A stretch of 64,000 nt of DNA from Rhizobium jaguaris (GCF_003627755.1 NZ_CP032694.1:1045501-1109500), one strand, 5' to 3'; numbered from the stretch's first letter, positions 9,841 through 19,311 are shown. Notes: a model not told the origin generated them from the letters alone. Made by a program: numbers and translations.

Positions 9841-10998
9841 TCACAGCAGTGAAAGCTGCGCGCCGCTGCCATCCGGCGGCACAAACAGGTCGTCGCGTAT
9901 CGCAATGCTGCGGCGGGTGAGCTCCAGCCGCTTCGTTGCCATTTCGAAACGGCGGCTGATCTGCCAAGCATAGGGGCCTGCACCCTTCATGCGTTTGCCG
10001 AACTCGGCATCATAATCCTTGCCGCCACGCATCGAACGGATCAGCGACATGACATGGCGGTACCGATCCGGATAGTTCTGCAGCAGCCAATCGCGGAAGA
10101 GCGGGCTGACCTCCAGCGGCAGGCGCAGGATGACATAGCTCGCTTCCATGGCGCCGGCTGCCTTGCCCGCATCGAGAATGCGCTCGATCTCGTGGTCGTT
10201 GAGGGCAGGGATGATCGGCGCCACCATCACGGCGGTCTGGATACCGGCCTCGCTGAGCGCGCGGATCGCCTCCAGGCGTCGCTGGGGTGTAGCGGCGCGT
10301 GGTTCCATGGTGCGCGCCAGCTTGCGGTCGAGCGTGGTCACGGAGATACCGACACGCACCAGGCTTTTGGCTGCCATCTCCTTCAGAATGTCGACATCGC
10401 GCATGATCAGTGCCGACTTGGTGACAATCGCGACCGGATGGTTTGCCTTGTTCAGCACTTCGAGAATCTGGCGCATGATCCGCCATTCCTTCTCGATCGG
10501 CTGATAAGGATCGGTATTGGTGCCGATCGCGATGACGCGCGGCTTGTAGCCGGGCTTGGCGAGTTCTCGTTCCAGCAGTCGCGCAGCATCAGGTTTGGCG
10601 AAGAGTTTCGATTCGAAATCGAGCCCCGCCGACAGGCCCATATAGGCATGTGTCGGCCGTGCGAAACAATAGATGCAGCCATGCTCGCAGCCACGATAGG
10701 GGTTGATGGAACGATCGAAGGGGATATCGGGAGACTCGTTGCGCGTGATTGCCGTGCGCGGCTTTTCCACCTGCACTTCGGTTTTGAACGGCGGCAATTC
10801 TTCCAGCGTCTGCCAGCCGTCGTCGAATGTCTCACGCCGCAGCGGCTCGAACCGGCCGCTCGGGTTCAGCCCAGCGCCGCGACCGCGCCTGCGATCGATC
10901 TCGACTCTGAGACCGGTGTCGGCGATCAAAGCATTGGCAACATCTGCCGTGTTGGCAGGCGCAAATGCGGCCTGCCCTGCAAGGGACTGCTCGTTCAT
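9841..10998 (-). CDS. PA0069-type radical SAM protein (SplB-like)
   Basis: The protein is 385 aa. The cysteine motif PYRGCEHGCIYC (C104, C108, C111) binds the [4Fe-4S] cluster of radical SAM enzymes. Downstream, GTNTDPYQPIE and VGISVTTLD fit the SplB-like / PA0069 subgroup, related to spore photoproduct lyase. Members are widespread and often sit near DNA metabolism genes, but their reaction is not established; DNA repair or modification is a guess. RnhB follows. No auxiliary cluster motif is evident in the C-terminus, which ends in a basic tail. Confidence 0.85.
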   Translation of the reverse strand: MNEQSLAGQAAFAPANTADVANALIADTGLRVEIDRRRGRGAGLNPSGRFEPLRRETFDDGWQTLEELPPFKTEVQVEKPRTAITRNESPDIPFDRSINPYRGCEHGCIYCFARPTHAYMGLSAGLDFESKLFAKPDAARLLERELAKPGYKPRVIAIGTNTDPYQPIEKEWRIMRQILEVLNKANHPVAIVTKSALIMRDVDILKEMAAKSLVRVGISVTTLDRKLARTMEPRAATPQRRLEAIRALSEAGIQTAVMVAPIIPALNDHEIERILDAGKAAGAMEASYVILRLPLEVSPLFRDWLLQNYPDRYRHVMSLIRSMRGGKDYDAEFGKRMKGAGPYAWQISRRFEMATKRLELTRRSIAIRDDLFVPPDGSGAQLSLL

Positions 10999-11228
10999 CG
11001 GTAACTCCGGGGCGGTTTGCGGTATGGCACGCCGCGTCTAAGATGATTAAATTCCTATCCGACAAATGAGAACAATGCAAGAACAAAATGCGCAATTGCA
11101 TTCACCCGCGCCACATGTCCGCATGGGTCGCGGCGGCATTTTTGTCTGCGCATAAGCTCTACCTAAACCTTCCGGTTTAAGGGGGTTATGCGCTGGCAAT
11201 AAATTGTGCGGCGCTTTATAAATGGGCA

Positions 11229-11747
11229 ATGTTGACAGTTATCATTGAATGCCAGGACCAGGAACCTGAGCTGGCGCAGACATTGGCGGCATTGGTCGCG
11301 GGCGCGATCGAAGGGCTCGTATGCGACGTCGTCGTGCTCGATCATGGCTCGCGTGACGGCACCTCGCACGTCGCCGACGCTGCCGGCTGCCGTTTCTATT
11401 CACAATGGGATATCAAAGACATATTGAGTTCGGCGCGGGGCGAATGGTTACTTTTCGTCGAGCCCGGCGCGCGTCCGCAGGCCGGCTGGATCGATGAGAT
11501 CGCCGAATATGTCTCGCTCAACAAAGTGCCTGCGCGGTTCACTGCCTCGCGCGGCTATCGCCGCCCTTTGCTGCAGCGCATCGGCCGCCGTCTGCCGCCG
11601 CTGGAATTGGGCTTGCTCCTCTCCAAAGGCCAAGCCATCGCCGTCGCAAAAACCGGCATGAGGCTTGCCGAGTTCGCCAAGGGCCAGAAGAGCCGCCAAC
11701 TGTCCAGCGAACTGATTCCCTCCTGGGTCGCGCGGGCGGCCCGGTAG
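11229..11747 (+). CDS. Short glycosyltransferase family 2-like protein
   Basis: The protein is 172 aa. The N-terminus (LTVIIECQDQEPELAQTL) and VVLDHGSRDGT (residues ~35-45) match the nucleotide-sugar-binding half of GT2 enzymes. SSARGEWLLFVEPGARP then takes the place where DXD-type GT2 proteins carry the metal motif, but here it reads VEPGA with no DXD. No membrane segment is present. It is shorter than most GT2 enzymes and may be a degenerate or specialised member with weak or no catalysis. It is a single gene in its direction. Confidence 0.65.
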   Translation: MLTVIIECQDQEPELAQTLAALVAGAIEGLVCDVVVLDHGSRDGTSHVADAAGCRFYSQWDIKDILSSARGEWLLFVEPGARPQAGWIDEIAEYVSLNKVPARFTASRGYRRPLLQRIGRRLPPLELGLLLSKGQAIAVAKTGMRLAEFAKGQKSRQLSSELIPSWVARAAR

Positions 11748-11928
11748 CCCGGCTCCGTGATCGACCCAGATTCCATTTGAAAATAAGATAATAGATGTCA
11801 TAATTTTGATGTGGCGGCACCTCTCGCGTGTCGCGTCGGGCGGCCGACCATGAAGATGCCGGTATGCGGCAGAGCAGGTCAGCAGAACTCTCCTCTTCTG
11901 CCGGATTTCCGGCGAAAGGAGGTGCGTC

Positions 11929-12243
11929 ATGGGACGCACGATGTTCTACCGCCTCATCGGAACGGCCCTTGTGGCAACGGCAATCCTTCATCCGGGCTCA
12001 GCAGCTTCGCAGGCGATGCTCGCTTGTGCCCAGCGTGTCGAAATTGTCGCTTTCCTTGATGCGCGCTATTCCGAAAAGCTCTCGGCCGTTGGTCAGCTTG
12101 ACCCGAAGAGGATCATCGAAATCTTTGCCGCCGAAAGTGGCAGTTGGACAATGATGATCACCGATGTCTCTGGCCGGAGTTGCGTAATCCTCAGCGGTCA
12201 GAATTGGGAATCAATTCCTGTTTTGCCGGGATCGAAGGCATAG
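11929..12243 (+). CDS. Small secreted protein of unknown function
   Basis: The protein is 104 aa. I do not recognise it. A strong Shine-Dalgarno (AAAGGAGGTG) precedes the ATG. The N-terminus MFYRLIGTALVATAILHPGSAASQA is a good signal peptide with cleavage near AAS-QA (residue ~27). The mature part is ~75 residues with two cysteines (in LACAQ and SCVIL) that could form a disulfide, plus the phrase SGSWTMMITDVSGRSCVI. It is probably periplasmic. It lies head to head with nothing obvious and ends 45 bp from moaB, which runs the other way. Confidence 0.7.
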   Translation: MGRTMFYRLIGTALVATAILHPGSAASQAMLACAQRVEIVAFLDARYSEKLSAVGQLDPKRIIEIFAAESGSWTMMITDVSGRSCVILSGQNWESIPVLPGSKA

Positions 12244-12288
12244 GGATTGGGAAAGGCCGAGGAATATTCCTCAAATAATGCGCCAATC

Positions 12289-12846
12289 TTATTTTGAGCC
12301 GGCGCCACGCTTCAAATGCTCGTCGAGCCGCGGCATGATCTCCACGAAATTGCAGGGCATGTGTCGGTAATCGAGCTGCGCCTTCAGGATACCGTCCCAG
12401 GCATCCTTGCAGGCGCCCGGAGAGCCCGGCAGCACGAAAATGAAGGTGGCGTTGGCGACACCGCCGGTTACCCGCGACTGGATCGTCGCCGTGCCGATCT
12501 TGTCGTAGGAGATGCGATGGAACACCTCGGAAAACCCGTCCATCCGCTTTTCGAACAGGGGTTCCAGCGCTTCGGGTGTGATGTCGCGGCCAGTAAAGCC
12601 GGTCCCGCCGGTGGTGATGACGACGTCGATGGTTTCGTCGCGTGTCCAGGCTTCCACCTGGCTTCGGATACGCTCCTTGTCGTCGGGAACGATGGCGCGG
12701 GCAGCCAGCCTATGGCCGGCTTCGGCGATGCGGCCAACCAATGTGTCGCCGGATTTGTCATCGGCGAGCGTGCGCGTATCGGAAACTGTCAGCACCGCGA
12801 TACCGACCGGGATGAAGGGCCTTGCTTCGCTTGAACCGGCCATCAT
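12289..12846 (-). CDS. moaB: MoaB, molybdopterin biosynthesis protein B
   Basis: The protein is 185 aa. The MoaB/MogA fold is shown by VLTVSDTRT near the N-terminus, VVITTGGTGFTGRDITPE in the middle and FVLPGSPGACKDAWDGIL near the end. MoaB-family proteins take part in molybdenum cofactor synthesis, where MogA-like members adenylylate molybdopterin in the cytosol. Its start codons (ATGATG) overlap the TGA of ispE, so translation is probably coupled, with GGGAG upstream. Confidence 0.93.
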   Translation of the reverse strand: MMAGSSEARPFIPVGIAVLTVSDTRTLADDKSGDTLVGRIAEAGHRLAARAIVPDDKERIRSQVEAWTRDETIDVVITTGGTGFTGRDITPEALEPLFEKRMDGFSEVFHRISYDKIGTATIQSRVTGGVANATFIFVLPGSPGACKDAWDGILKAQLDYRHMPCNFVEIMPRLDEHLKRGAGSK

Positions 12847-13754
12847 GTTTCTCCCTTTATCGTTTCTGTCGCCTGGAAATACCAGTCTGGCCTTATGCTG
12901 TGAAGCGATGCCGCTGCCGCCGTCGCCTGCTCGAGATGATCGAACAGGCCAAAGCAGGTTGCGCCTGAACCGGACATACGCGTGGTGAGCGCGCCTTGGC
13001 TCTCGATCAATTGCGAGAGCGTGGCGATCTCGTTACAGAGCATCCGCGCCGGCGGCTCCAGATCATTGCGTAGCCTCTTGATCGCCCCAATCCATTGTGC
13101 GTGGTCGTTTGGCGCCTGCGAGGGAAGCGCGAGCGGCGGATTGTCCTTCCGAGCGAGTAGGCGAAACACCTCCGGTGTCGAAACGCCGACGAGGGGATTG
13201 CCGAGCACCATGGCGAAAGACGGAAAGTCCGGCAGCAGTTCGATCGTTTCGCCGATGCCGCGTGCGATCAGCGGCCGGCTAACGAGGCACATTGGCACAT
13301 CGGCACCGAGCTTCAGGGCAATCGTCATCACCGTGTCTGAGGGCACGGTGAGCGCCCACAGCTGCGTCAGCCCGCGCAGGGTCGCTGCCGCATCTGCCGA
13401 ACCGCCGCCGATACCGGAGGCGATGGGTAGGTTTTTTTCGAGATGGATATGCACCGGCGGTGCCTCGAAACCGGCGGCATGAGCCGCCTGTCGTAAGAGA
13501 TCGCGCGCCTTCAGTACCAGATTGCCGCCGGCATCTGCCTCGGCAAGAAGAGGGGAGAAGCTCCCGGAAAGGCTGAGTTCGTCGTACTCACTCACCCGAA
13601 AACCAAGGCGATCGCCGTGCCGCGCAAAGGTTACCAGCATGTCGAGCAGGTGGTACCCGTCGGCGCGTCGTCCCGTCACATGGAGGGCCAGATTGATCTT
13701 GGCGGGTGCTTCCTCCGTGAAGTCGAAATCACCCGCAGCTAAGATCACGGTCAT
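12843..13754 (-). CDS. ispE: 4-diphosphocytidyl-2-C-methyl-D-erythritol kinase
   Basis: The protein is 303 aa, normal for IspE. The N-terminal EEAPAKINLALHVTGRRADGYH is the substrate-binding segment, and NLPIASGIGGGSADAAATL is the GHMP-kinase ATP-binding loop (residues ~97-115). The C-terminal MSGSGATCFGLF is the third GHMP motif. The enzyme phosphorylates CDP-ME in the MEP pathway of isoprenoid synthesis. It lies 9 bp after the TPR gene and overlaps moaB. Upstream beyond the TPR gene is a polyprenyl diphosphate synthase, which uses the products of this pathway. Confidence 0.95.
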   Translation of the reverse strand: MTVILAAGDFDFTEEAPAKINLALHVTGRRADGYHLLDMLVTFARHGDRLGFRVSEYDELSLSGSFSPLLAEADAGGNLVLKARDLLRQAAHAAGFEAPPVHIHLEKNLPIASGIGGGSADAAATLRGLTQLWALTVPSDTVMTIALKLGADVPMCLVSRPLIARGIGETIELLPDFPSFAMVLGNPLVGVSTPEVFRLLARKDNPPLALPSQAPNDHAQWIGAIKRLRNDLEPPARMLCNEIATLSQLIESQGALTTRMSGSGATCFGLFDHLEQATAAAASLHSIRPDWYFQATETIKGET

Positions 13755-13762
13755 CGAAAGTC

Positions 13763-15622
13763 TTAGGACTTCTTGTCGGCCGGCGGCGGCGTTGTTGTGT
13801 CTGGCGACGGCGTTACCGCCGGAGCCGGATCAGGCTGCTTGGTCTTGTCGACCGTCCTTGGGTCGGTGTCGAGCGCCGGCAGACCGTTGGCGATCTTGTC
13901 CTTGATCTTCGGAATATCCGCATCCTCTGGCTTCGATGCCAGCGCACGGTTCCACTGGTAGACAGCTTCCAGCTTGCGGTTGACACGCCAATAGGCGTCG
14001 CCCAGATGGTCGTTGATCGTGGGATCGCCCGCCTTAAGCTGAGCGGCGCGCTCCAGCTCGTTCACCGCGTCGTCGAAGCGGTTGAGACGGAAATAGGCCC
14101 AGCCGAGCGAGTCGACGATATAGCCGTCATCCGGCTTCAGATCGACGGCCTTCTTGATCATACCGAGGCCCTGGTCGAGATTCATGTTCATGTCGACCCA
14201 GGAATAGCCGAGATAGTTCAGCACCTGCGGCTGGTCGGGGTTCAGTTCCAGCGCCTTCTTGAAGTTCGGCTCAGCCTTGTCCCACTTCTTCAGCCGTTCA
14301 TAAGCGATGCCGCGCTGGAAGAACACCGCCCAATCGCCACGATTCGGCACGGCGCCGATGACCTCCACGGCCTTGTCGTAGTTGTCGGCCATGCCCCGGA
14401 AGTCCTTGGCGTCCGAGAGAACGCTGCCATAGGCGAGATAGCTGCGGATATCGTTCGGATCGGAATCGATCAGCGCCTTCAGATGCTTGCGTGCATCGTC
14501 GACCTTGCCGGCCTGGGCAAGCGCGAGGCCGAGCTGCAGCTCGGAAATGCGGGCCATCGGCGAATCATTGGGCACCCTCTTATAGAGGGAGATGGCACGG
14601 TCAATCTGCTCCTGCTTTTCCGCAAGTCCCCCGAGCAGAACCAGGGTGTCGGCGCTTCTAGGATCGAGTGTGTTGGCAATCTGCAGATAGAGCGAGACGA
14701 CATCTTCAGCGCCGTCACGGTTGAGCGCCGCGCCGATGGTAAAGAGCACCGAGGCTGCACCCTGGGCGGTGTCGGTCACCTGCTGGTCCGGCACTTGACC
14801 CTTGCCGATGCTGTCGCGCAGCGCGTTCAGCGGTGCGTAATTGTTGACGAGGTTGTCGCCGACCGAAACGGCATCCAACGCCTTCTGCTTGTCGCCGGCT
14901 TTGGCTTCAAGCGCTGCAAGTGCCATCACAGCGCGCATGAATGTGTCGGGGGCCGTTGCGCCGCCCGCCTTGTCGAGAATAGCGTCGTTCAGGTGCGAGC
15001 GGGCGGACTTCGTATCACCAATGGTGATGGCAATGGCGCCGGCATGGTAGTTCTTGAAGATGTTGAACCAGTCCGGCCCTCTCATCTTGTCGATCATGCC
15101 GATCGCTTCTTTGCCATGGCCGGAGCCGGCACGCGCCCAGGCGAGCAGAAGGCTGTTCATCATCCGGTCGAGATCGTTCGGACCATCATATTTGAGAATG
15201 TCCTGGGCGGCTTTGTATTCATGCCGGCGGATGGCGTCCATGCCACGTACGATTGTGGTGACGCGTTCGACCGAGGGATCGTTCTTCAGCTCGTTTGCGT
15301 ATTTCACGCCCTCTTCGAGATTGCCGTTGAGCAGCAGCGAAATCATCAGTCGCTGGCGGATCTCCGGATTGCCCGGTTCGATCATCAGCGCCTTCTTATA
15401 GAGCGAGATCGCAGTGTCGTAGTCATGGTCAACATCGGCGGTGCGAGCAGCAAGAAAAGCGCCTGCGAAGGTGTCGACGCCTTCCGCGTCGAAGGTCACT
15501 GGAGCACTGGCCTCCGGCGTTGCCGGAGCATCCTCGGCGCGCGCGCTGTTCAGCGCGGACATCGAGAGGATCGCCGCCAGGGCTGCGCCCGAGAGGAAAC
15601 GAATGGCAAGTCTCTGCCGCAT
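13763..15622 (-). CDS. Secreted tetratricopeptide-repeat protein
   Basis: The protein is 619 aa from the ATG at 15622, chosen because GAAAGG precedes it and a clean signal peptide follows (RLAIRFLSGAALAAILSMSALNSARA). Up to about ten TPR units cover most of the mature chain, for example EPGNPEIRQRLMISLLLNGN, LNPDQPQVLNYLGYSWVDMN and LKAGDPTINDHLGDAYWRVN. The C-terminus is Pro/Thr-rich. TPR arrays are protein-protein scaffolds; in alphaproteobacteria such periplasmic TPR proteins are linked to envelope biogenesis, but no partner is evident here. It shares a direction with ispE and moaB. Confidence 0.85.
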   Translation of the reverse strand: MRQRLAIRFLSGAALAAILSMSALNSARAEDAPATPEASAPVTFDAEGVDTFAGAFLAARTADVDHDYDTAISLYKKALMIEPGNPEIRQRLMISLLLNGNLEEGVKYANELKNDPSVERVTTIVRGMDAIRRHEYKAAQDILKYDGPNDLDRMMNSLLLAWARAGSGHGKEAIGMIDKMRGPDWFNIFKNYHAGAIAITIGDTKSARSHLNDAILDKAGGATAPDTFMRAVMALAALEAKAGDKQKALDAVSVGDNLVNNYAPLNALRDSIGKGQVPDQQVTDTAQGAASVLFTIGAALNRDGAEDVVSLYLQIANTLDPRSADTLVLLGGLAEKQEQIDRAISLYKRVPNDSPMARISELQLGLALAQAGKVDDARKHLKALIDSDPNDIRSYLAYGSVLSDAKDFRGMADNYDKAVEVIGAVPNRGDWAVFFQRGIAYERLKKWDKAEPNFKKALELNPDQPQVLNYLGYSWVDMNMNLDQGLGMIKKAVDLKPDDGYIVDSLGWAYFRLNRFDDAVNELERAAQLKAGDPTINDHLGDAYWRVNRKLEAVYQWNRALASKPEDADIPKIKDKIANGLPALDTDPRTVDKTKQPDPAPAVTPSPDTTTPPPADKKS

Positions 15623-15744
15623 TAGAAAGCCTTTCATCAAGGGATTGCCGGTAAGCGTGCCGGCGGCACAAATCGTTCGTGTCAATGATTCACAACAGGA
15701 TGGCTTTTTTGAAGCGGTCCTGCAAGAAATTCGGCCGGTTGCGA

Positions 15745-16761
15745 TCAGTTCACGCGTTCGATGCAGAAATCGATCACTTCCATGAGAGCGGATTTCCACG
15801 GCGTTTCCGGTAGCGGCGCCAGTGCGTCGCGGGCGATGGTGCCGTAATGAACGGCGCGGGCGATGGTGTCGCTGAGCGCACCATATTTGGTGATCAGACC
15901 CAGCGCCTTTTCCAGGTTCTCGTCACTGTTGTTTCCGGCCTCGATGGCGTTGCGCCAGAATGCGCGCTCTTTTTCGGTGCCACGGCGATAGGCGAGAATG
16001 ACGGGAAGGGTGATCTTGCCTTCGCGAAAATCATCGCCGACATTCTTGCCAAGATCGGCGGCCTTGCCACCGTAATCCAGCGCGTCGTCCACCAACTGGA
16101 AGGCGAGGCCGAGATTGGTGCCATAGGACTTCAAGGCGTTGCGCTCGGCCTTGCCGGCATTGGCGACGATCGGGCCGACTTCGGCGGCGGCGGCGAAAAG
16201 CGCTGCCGTCTTGGCGCGGATGACGGAGAGATAATCGTCTTCGGTCGTCTCCATGTTCTTGGAGACTGAGAGTTGCAGCACCTCGCCCTCGGCGATGACG
16301 CAAGCTGCCGATGACAGCACATCGAGCGCCTCCAGCGAACCGACCTCGACCATCATGCGGAAGGCCTGGCCGAGCAGGAAGTCGCCGACGAGAACGCTTG
16401 CCTGATTGCCCCAGATCATGCGGGCCGTGGACTTGCCGCGGCGCAGATCGCTTTCATCCACCACGTCATCGTGCAACAATGTCGCCGTGTGCAGAAATTC
16501 GACCGATGTGGCGAGCTTGATGTGGTTGTCACCCTGATAGCCGTAGAGGGCGGCAGAGGAGATGGTCAGCATCGGCCGCAGGCGCTTGCCGCCGGAAGAG
16601 ATTAGATGCTCGGCAACTTCCGGGATCATCTGCACATCGGAGCCGGCTTTCGACAGGATCAGCTGGTTGACGCGTTCCATATCCGCCTTGGTCAGGTCCA
16701 CCAATGGCTTGATGGATGCCAGTTTATTCTTGCTTTCTTCAAGCGGTATCACGACGCCCAA
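15745..16761 (-). CDS. Polyprenyl (octaprenyl/decaprenyl) diphosphate synthase
   Basis: The protein is 338 aa from a TTG start at 16761 (LGVVIPLEESK), with AGGAG upstream; the open frame extends further but the extension looks non-coding. The two aspartate-rich motifs of trans-prenyltransferases are present: LLHDDVVDESD and LVDDALDYGG. GGKRLRPML is the IPP-binding region. The enzyme makes the long isoprenoid tail of ubiquinone; a ubiA homologue is in the window near 43 kb. Rhizobia use Q10, so decaprenyl is likely, but chain length cannot be read with certainty. It diverges from the DUF2007 gene. Confidence 0.93.
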   Translation of the reverse strand: MGVVIPLEESKNKLASIKPLVDLTKADMERVNQLILSKAGSDVQMIPEVAEHLISSGGKRLRPMLTISSAALYGYQGDNHIKLATSVEFLHTATLLHDDVVDESDLRRGKSTARMIWGNQASVLVGDFLLGQAFRMMVEVGSLEALDVLSSAACVIAEGEVLQLSVSKNMETTEDDYLSVIRAKTAALFAAAAEVGPIVANAGKAERNALKSYGTNLGLAFQLVDDALDYGGKAADLGKNVGDDFREGKITLPVILAYRRGTEKERAFWRNAIEAGNNSDENLEKALGLITKYGALSDTIARAVHYGTIARDALAPLPETPWKSALMEVIDFCIERVN

Positions 16762-16869
16762 CGATCCGGACTCCTGTTCATTTTCTGCAAAGCACCATAA
16801 GAAGGGGCGAAAGAGGCGGCAAGAGGCGATTTGTCTCGTCTCGCAAATTTGACAGGAAACACAAGGCTT

Positions 16870-17100
16870 ATGCACGAGTTGATCCGCACCAATGATCCAG
16901 TTCTCCTCTCCTTCGCCGAGAGCCTGATGAAGGACGCCGGGATTCATTGTTTCATCGCGGATCAAGCCATGAGCATTCTCGAAGGCTCGCTCGGCATGCT
17001 GCCGCGCCGTTTTCTGGTCGAGGACGAACGTGCCGATCAGGCCCGGCGCATTCTCATCGACGCCGGCCTCGGCGACGAGTTGCGCCCGGTGCGCGGCTGA
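16870..17100 (+). CDS. DUF2007 (putative signal-transducing) small protein
   Basis: The protein is 76 aa from ATG 16870 (MHELIRTNDPVLLSF), preceded by AGGAAACACAAGG. The content matches DUF2007: a short alpha/beta domain with IADQAMSILEGSLGMLPRRFLVEDERADQARRIL. The function is unknown; the fold resembles PII-like regulators. It ends 8 bp before a TrmN6-like methyltransferase, so the two form an operon, as is common in Rhizobiales. Confidence 0.85.
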   Translation: MHELIRTNDPVLLSFAESLMKDAGIHCFIADQAMSILEGSLGMLPRRFLVEDERADQARRILIDAGLGDELRPVRG

Positions 17101-17108
17101 GGTCCGCT

Positions 17109-17885
17109 ATGGCCGACGACCTTTCCGAAACCATCGATGCCTTCCATCGCGGCGCTTTCCATATCGTCCAGCCGAAGGGCAGGGGCCATCGCTCCGGCAT
17201 GGACGCCATGTTGCTCGCAGCGCTGGTGGCCGATGATCGCAACATCAGAGTGGCCGACCTCGGCGCCGGCGCGGGGGCGGCCGGCATGGCTGTGGCCTCC
17301 CGGCTGGAGCAGGCAACGGTGGTGCTCTTCGAGCGCTCGACGGTAATGGCGGAGTTTGCCCGCAAGAGCCTGGCACTCTCGGAAAATGCCCGCTTCGCCG
17401 GCCGTGTCGCTGTTGTCGAAGCCGATGTGACCCTGACCGCGAAGGCCCGCAACAATGCCGGTCTCATCGATGACAGCTTTCATCATGTCATCATGAACCC
17501 GCCTTTCAACGATGCCAGCGACCGGTTGACGCCGGATGCGTTAAAAGCGCAAGCGCACGCCATGACCGACGGCCTGTTCGAAAGCTGGGTGCGGACAGCA
17601 GGCGCGATCATGATCCCCGGCGGGCAACTGTCGCTAATCGCCCGGCCGCAATCGATCGGCGAGCTCATCGCCGCCTGCGGCCGCCGTTTCGGCGGCATCG
17701 AGATCACGCCCATCCATCCACGCGAGGATGAAAATGCCGTTCGCATCCTGGTGACGGCGATCAAAGGCTCACGGGCAAGGCTGGCGCTTCGGGCGCCGCT
17801 GATCATGCATGGTGAGGGGACGCACAAATTCTCCGACTTTGTCGATGACCTCAACAATGGCCGCGCCGCTTATTCCCGGAAGTAA
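17109..17885 (+). CDS. TrmN6-like tRNA1(Val) adenine-N6 methyltransferase
   Basis: The protein is 258 aa. The start MADDLSETIDAF follows the DUF2007 stop by 8 bp. It is a class I SAM methyltransferase: VADLGAGAGAAGMAVA is motif I (residues ~43-58), and IMNPPFND is the NPPF motif of N6-adenine and N-methylases. Homologues modify A37 of tRNA1(Val). The N-terminal HIVQPKGRGHRSGMDAMLLAA is characteristic of the subfamily. The RNA target is inferred from the family, not visible here. Confidence 0.85.
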   Translation: MADDLSETIDAFHRGAFHIVQPKGRGHRSGMDAMLLAALVADDRNIRVADLGAGAGAAGMAVASRLEQATVVLFERSTVMAEFARKSLALSENARFAGRVAVVEADVTLTAKARNNAGLIDDSFHHVIMNPPFNDASDRLTPDALKAQAHAMTDGLFESWVRTAGAIMIPGGQLSLIARPQSIGELIAACGRRFGGIEITPIHPREDENAVRILVTAIKGSRARLALRAPLIMHGEGTHKFSDFVDDLNNGRAAYSRK

Positions 17886-17908
17886 CGCAAGCAAAATCGG
17901 GAAATGCC

Positions 17909-19243
17909 TCAAAATGCGTCGAAGATCAGCTTGATGTTCAAAACGGCGATGGTGAGAGCGATGATATAGGCAATGGTGCTCAGCCAGCGCGGCGCGACCA
18001 GCTCGCCCATCTTGGTCTTGTCCGCGGTGAACATGACCAGCGGGAAGACGGCGAAGGAGAGCTGCAGGCTGAGCACGACCTGGGTCAGGATCAGCAATTC
18101 CGCCGTACCCGAATCGCCGAACCAGATGGTGACAATCCCCGCGGGCATGATCGCCAGACCGCGCGTCACAAGGCGGCGCAGCCAGGGTTTTACCTTCAGC
18201 CGCAGAAAACCTTCCATGACGATCTGCCCGGCAAGCGTCGCCGTCACCGTCGAGTTGAGGCCGCAACAGAGAAGCGCGATCCCGAACAGCGTCGGCGCGA
18301 TCGCCAGGCCGAGAAGAGGCGCCAGCAACGATTCCGCCTGGGCGAGCTCCACCACATCGGTATGGCCGTGCGCGTGAAACGCCGCCCCGGCGAGAATGAG
18401 GATGGAGGCGTTTATGAGCAGCGCAAAGGTCAGTGCCACGGTCGAATCGATCGTGGCAAAGGTCAGCGCCTCCTTCTTTTCGGTCAGCGTATGACCGAAG
18501 GCACGTGTCTGCACGATGCCGGAATGCAGATAGAGATTGTGTGGCATGACTGTCGCGCCAAGGATGCCGAGCGCGAGATAGAGCATGTTCGGATCCCTGA
18601 CGATCTCGGTCGTCGGGAAAAAGCCCTTGATGACCTCGCCCCAATTGGGATCGGCGAGGAAGACCTGAATGCCGAAACAGAAGGCGATGACGCCGAGCAG
18701 GGTGATGATCAGCGCTTCCACCCAGCGAAAGCCCAGGCGCTGCAGGAAAAGGATCAGAAACACGTCGAATGCGGTGACCAGCACCCCGAATTCGAGCGGC
18801 AGTCCGAAGACGAGATTGAGGCCGATGGCAGTACCGACGACTTCTGCGATATCCGTCGCGATGATGGCGATTTCCGCCATCGCCCAGAGCGGCACCGAGA
18901 CGAAGCGCGGAAAGGCATCTCGGCATGCTTGCGCCAGATCGCGGCCGGTGGCGATCGCCAGGCGCGCGCAGAGCGCCTGCAGCACCACGGCCATGATGTT
19001 GGACAACAGCGCGACAGTCAGCAGCGCATAGCCGAACCTCGATCCGCCCGCCAGCGAGGTCGCCCAGTTGCCGGGGTCCATATAGCCGACAGCGACGAGA
19101 TAGCCAGGACCGGCGAAGGCGGCGATGCGGCGCAGTGTTGAGCCGCCTTTGGCGGTTTCGACTGAGCGGTAGACATCGGAAAGAGTGCCCTCTTGCCGGT
19201 CGTGACGCCAGCCCGCATCGGGCTTGGGTTTCATAACATCCAT
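17909..19243 (-). CDS. mntH: Nramp-family manganese/iron transporter MntH
   Basis: The protein is 444 aa from ATG 19243 (an ATG at 19234 is also possible). The hallmark Nramp motifs are [11 protein letters not shown] in TM1 (the DPGN metal site) and [14 protein letters not shown] in TM6 (the MPH site with the metal-binding Met). About eleven membrane helices are present. It imports Mn2+ with protons across the inner membrane. It is a single gene. Upstream is a promoter-like sequence overlapped by a Fur-family-like inverted repeat, consistent with control by Mur, the manganese-responsive Fur homologue of rhizobia. Confidence 0.94.
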   Translation of the reverse strand: MDVMKPKPDAGWRHDRQEGTLSDVYRSVETAKGGSTLRRIAAFAGPGYLVAVGYMDPGNWATSLAGGSRFGYALLTVALLSNIMAVVLQALCARLAIATGRDLAQACRDAFPRFVSVPLWAMAEIAIIATDIAEVVGTAIGLNLVFGLPLEFGVLVTAFDVFLILFLQRLGFRWVEALIITLLGVIAFCFGIQVFLADPNWGEVIKGFFPTTEIVRDPNMLYLALGILGATVMPHNLYLHSGIVQTRAFGHTLTEKKEALTFATIDSTVALTFALLINASILILAGAAFHAHGHTDVVELAQAESLLAPLLGLAIAPTLFGIALLCCGLNSTVTATLAGQIVMEGFLRLKVKPWLRRLVTRGLAIMPAGIVTIWFGDSGTAELLILTQVVLSLQLSFAVFPLVMFTADKTKMGELVAPRWLSTIAYIIALTIAVLNIKLIFDAF

Positions 19244-19282
19244 GGGGATTCCGCAGGCTTCGATCCTGCGAGAGGTAAGCTG

Positions 19283-19311
19283 TTTAGAATGACAATGCAA
19301 TTCATTCGCAA
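19283..19311 (-). promoter_or_regulatory. mntH promoter with Fur/Mur-like inverted repeat
   Basis: On the minus strand TTGCGA (19311-19306), a 17-bp spacer and TCTAAA (19288-19283) form a candidate promoter. An inverted repeat GAATGA-N9-TCATTC (19287-19307) covers most of the spacer. That size and placement suit a Fur-family repressor such as Mur. This is inference from position and symmetry; the match to published Mur boxes was not checked. Confidence 0.4.

Noticed and set aside
14006..15625. 539-codon plus-strand open frame
   Set aside because: It lies fully antisense to the TPR gene, has no motif and an His/Arg/Val-rich composition typical of shadow frames in GC-rich genes.
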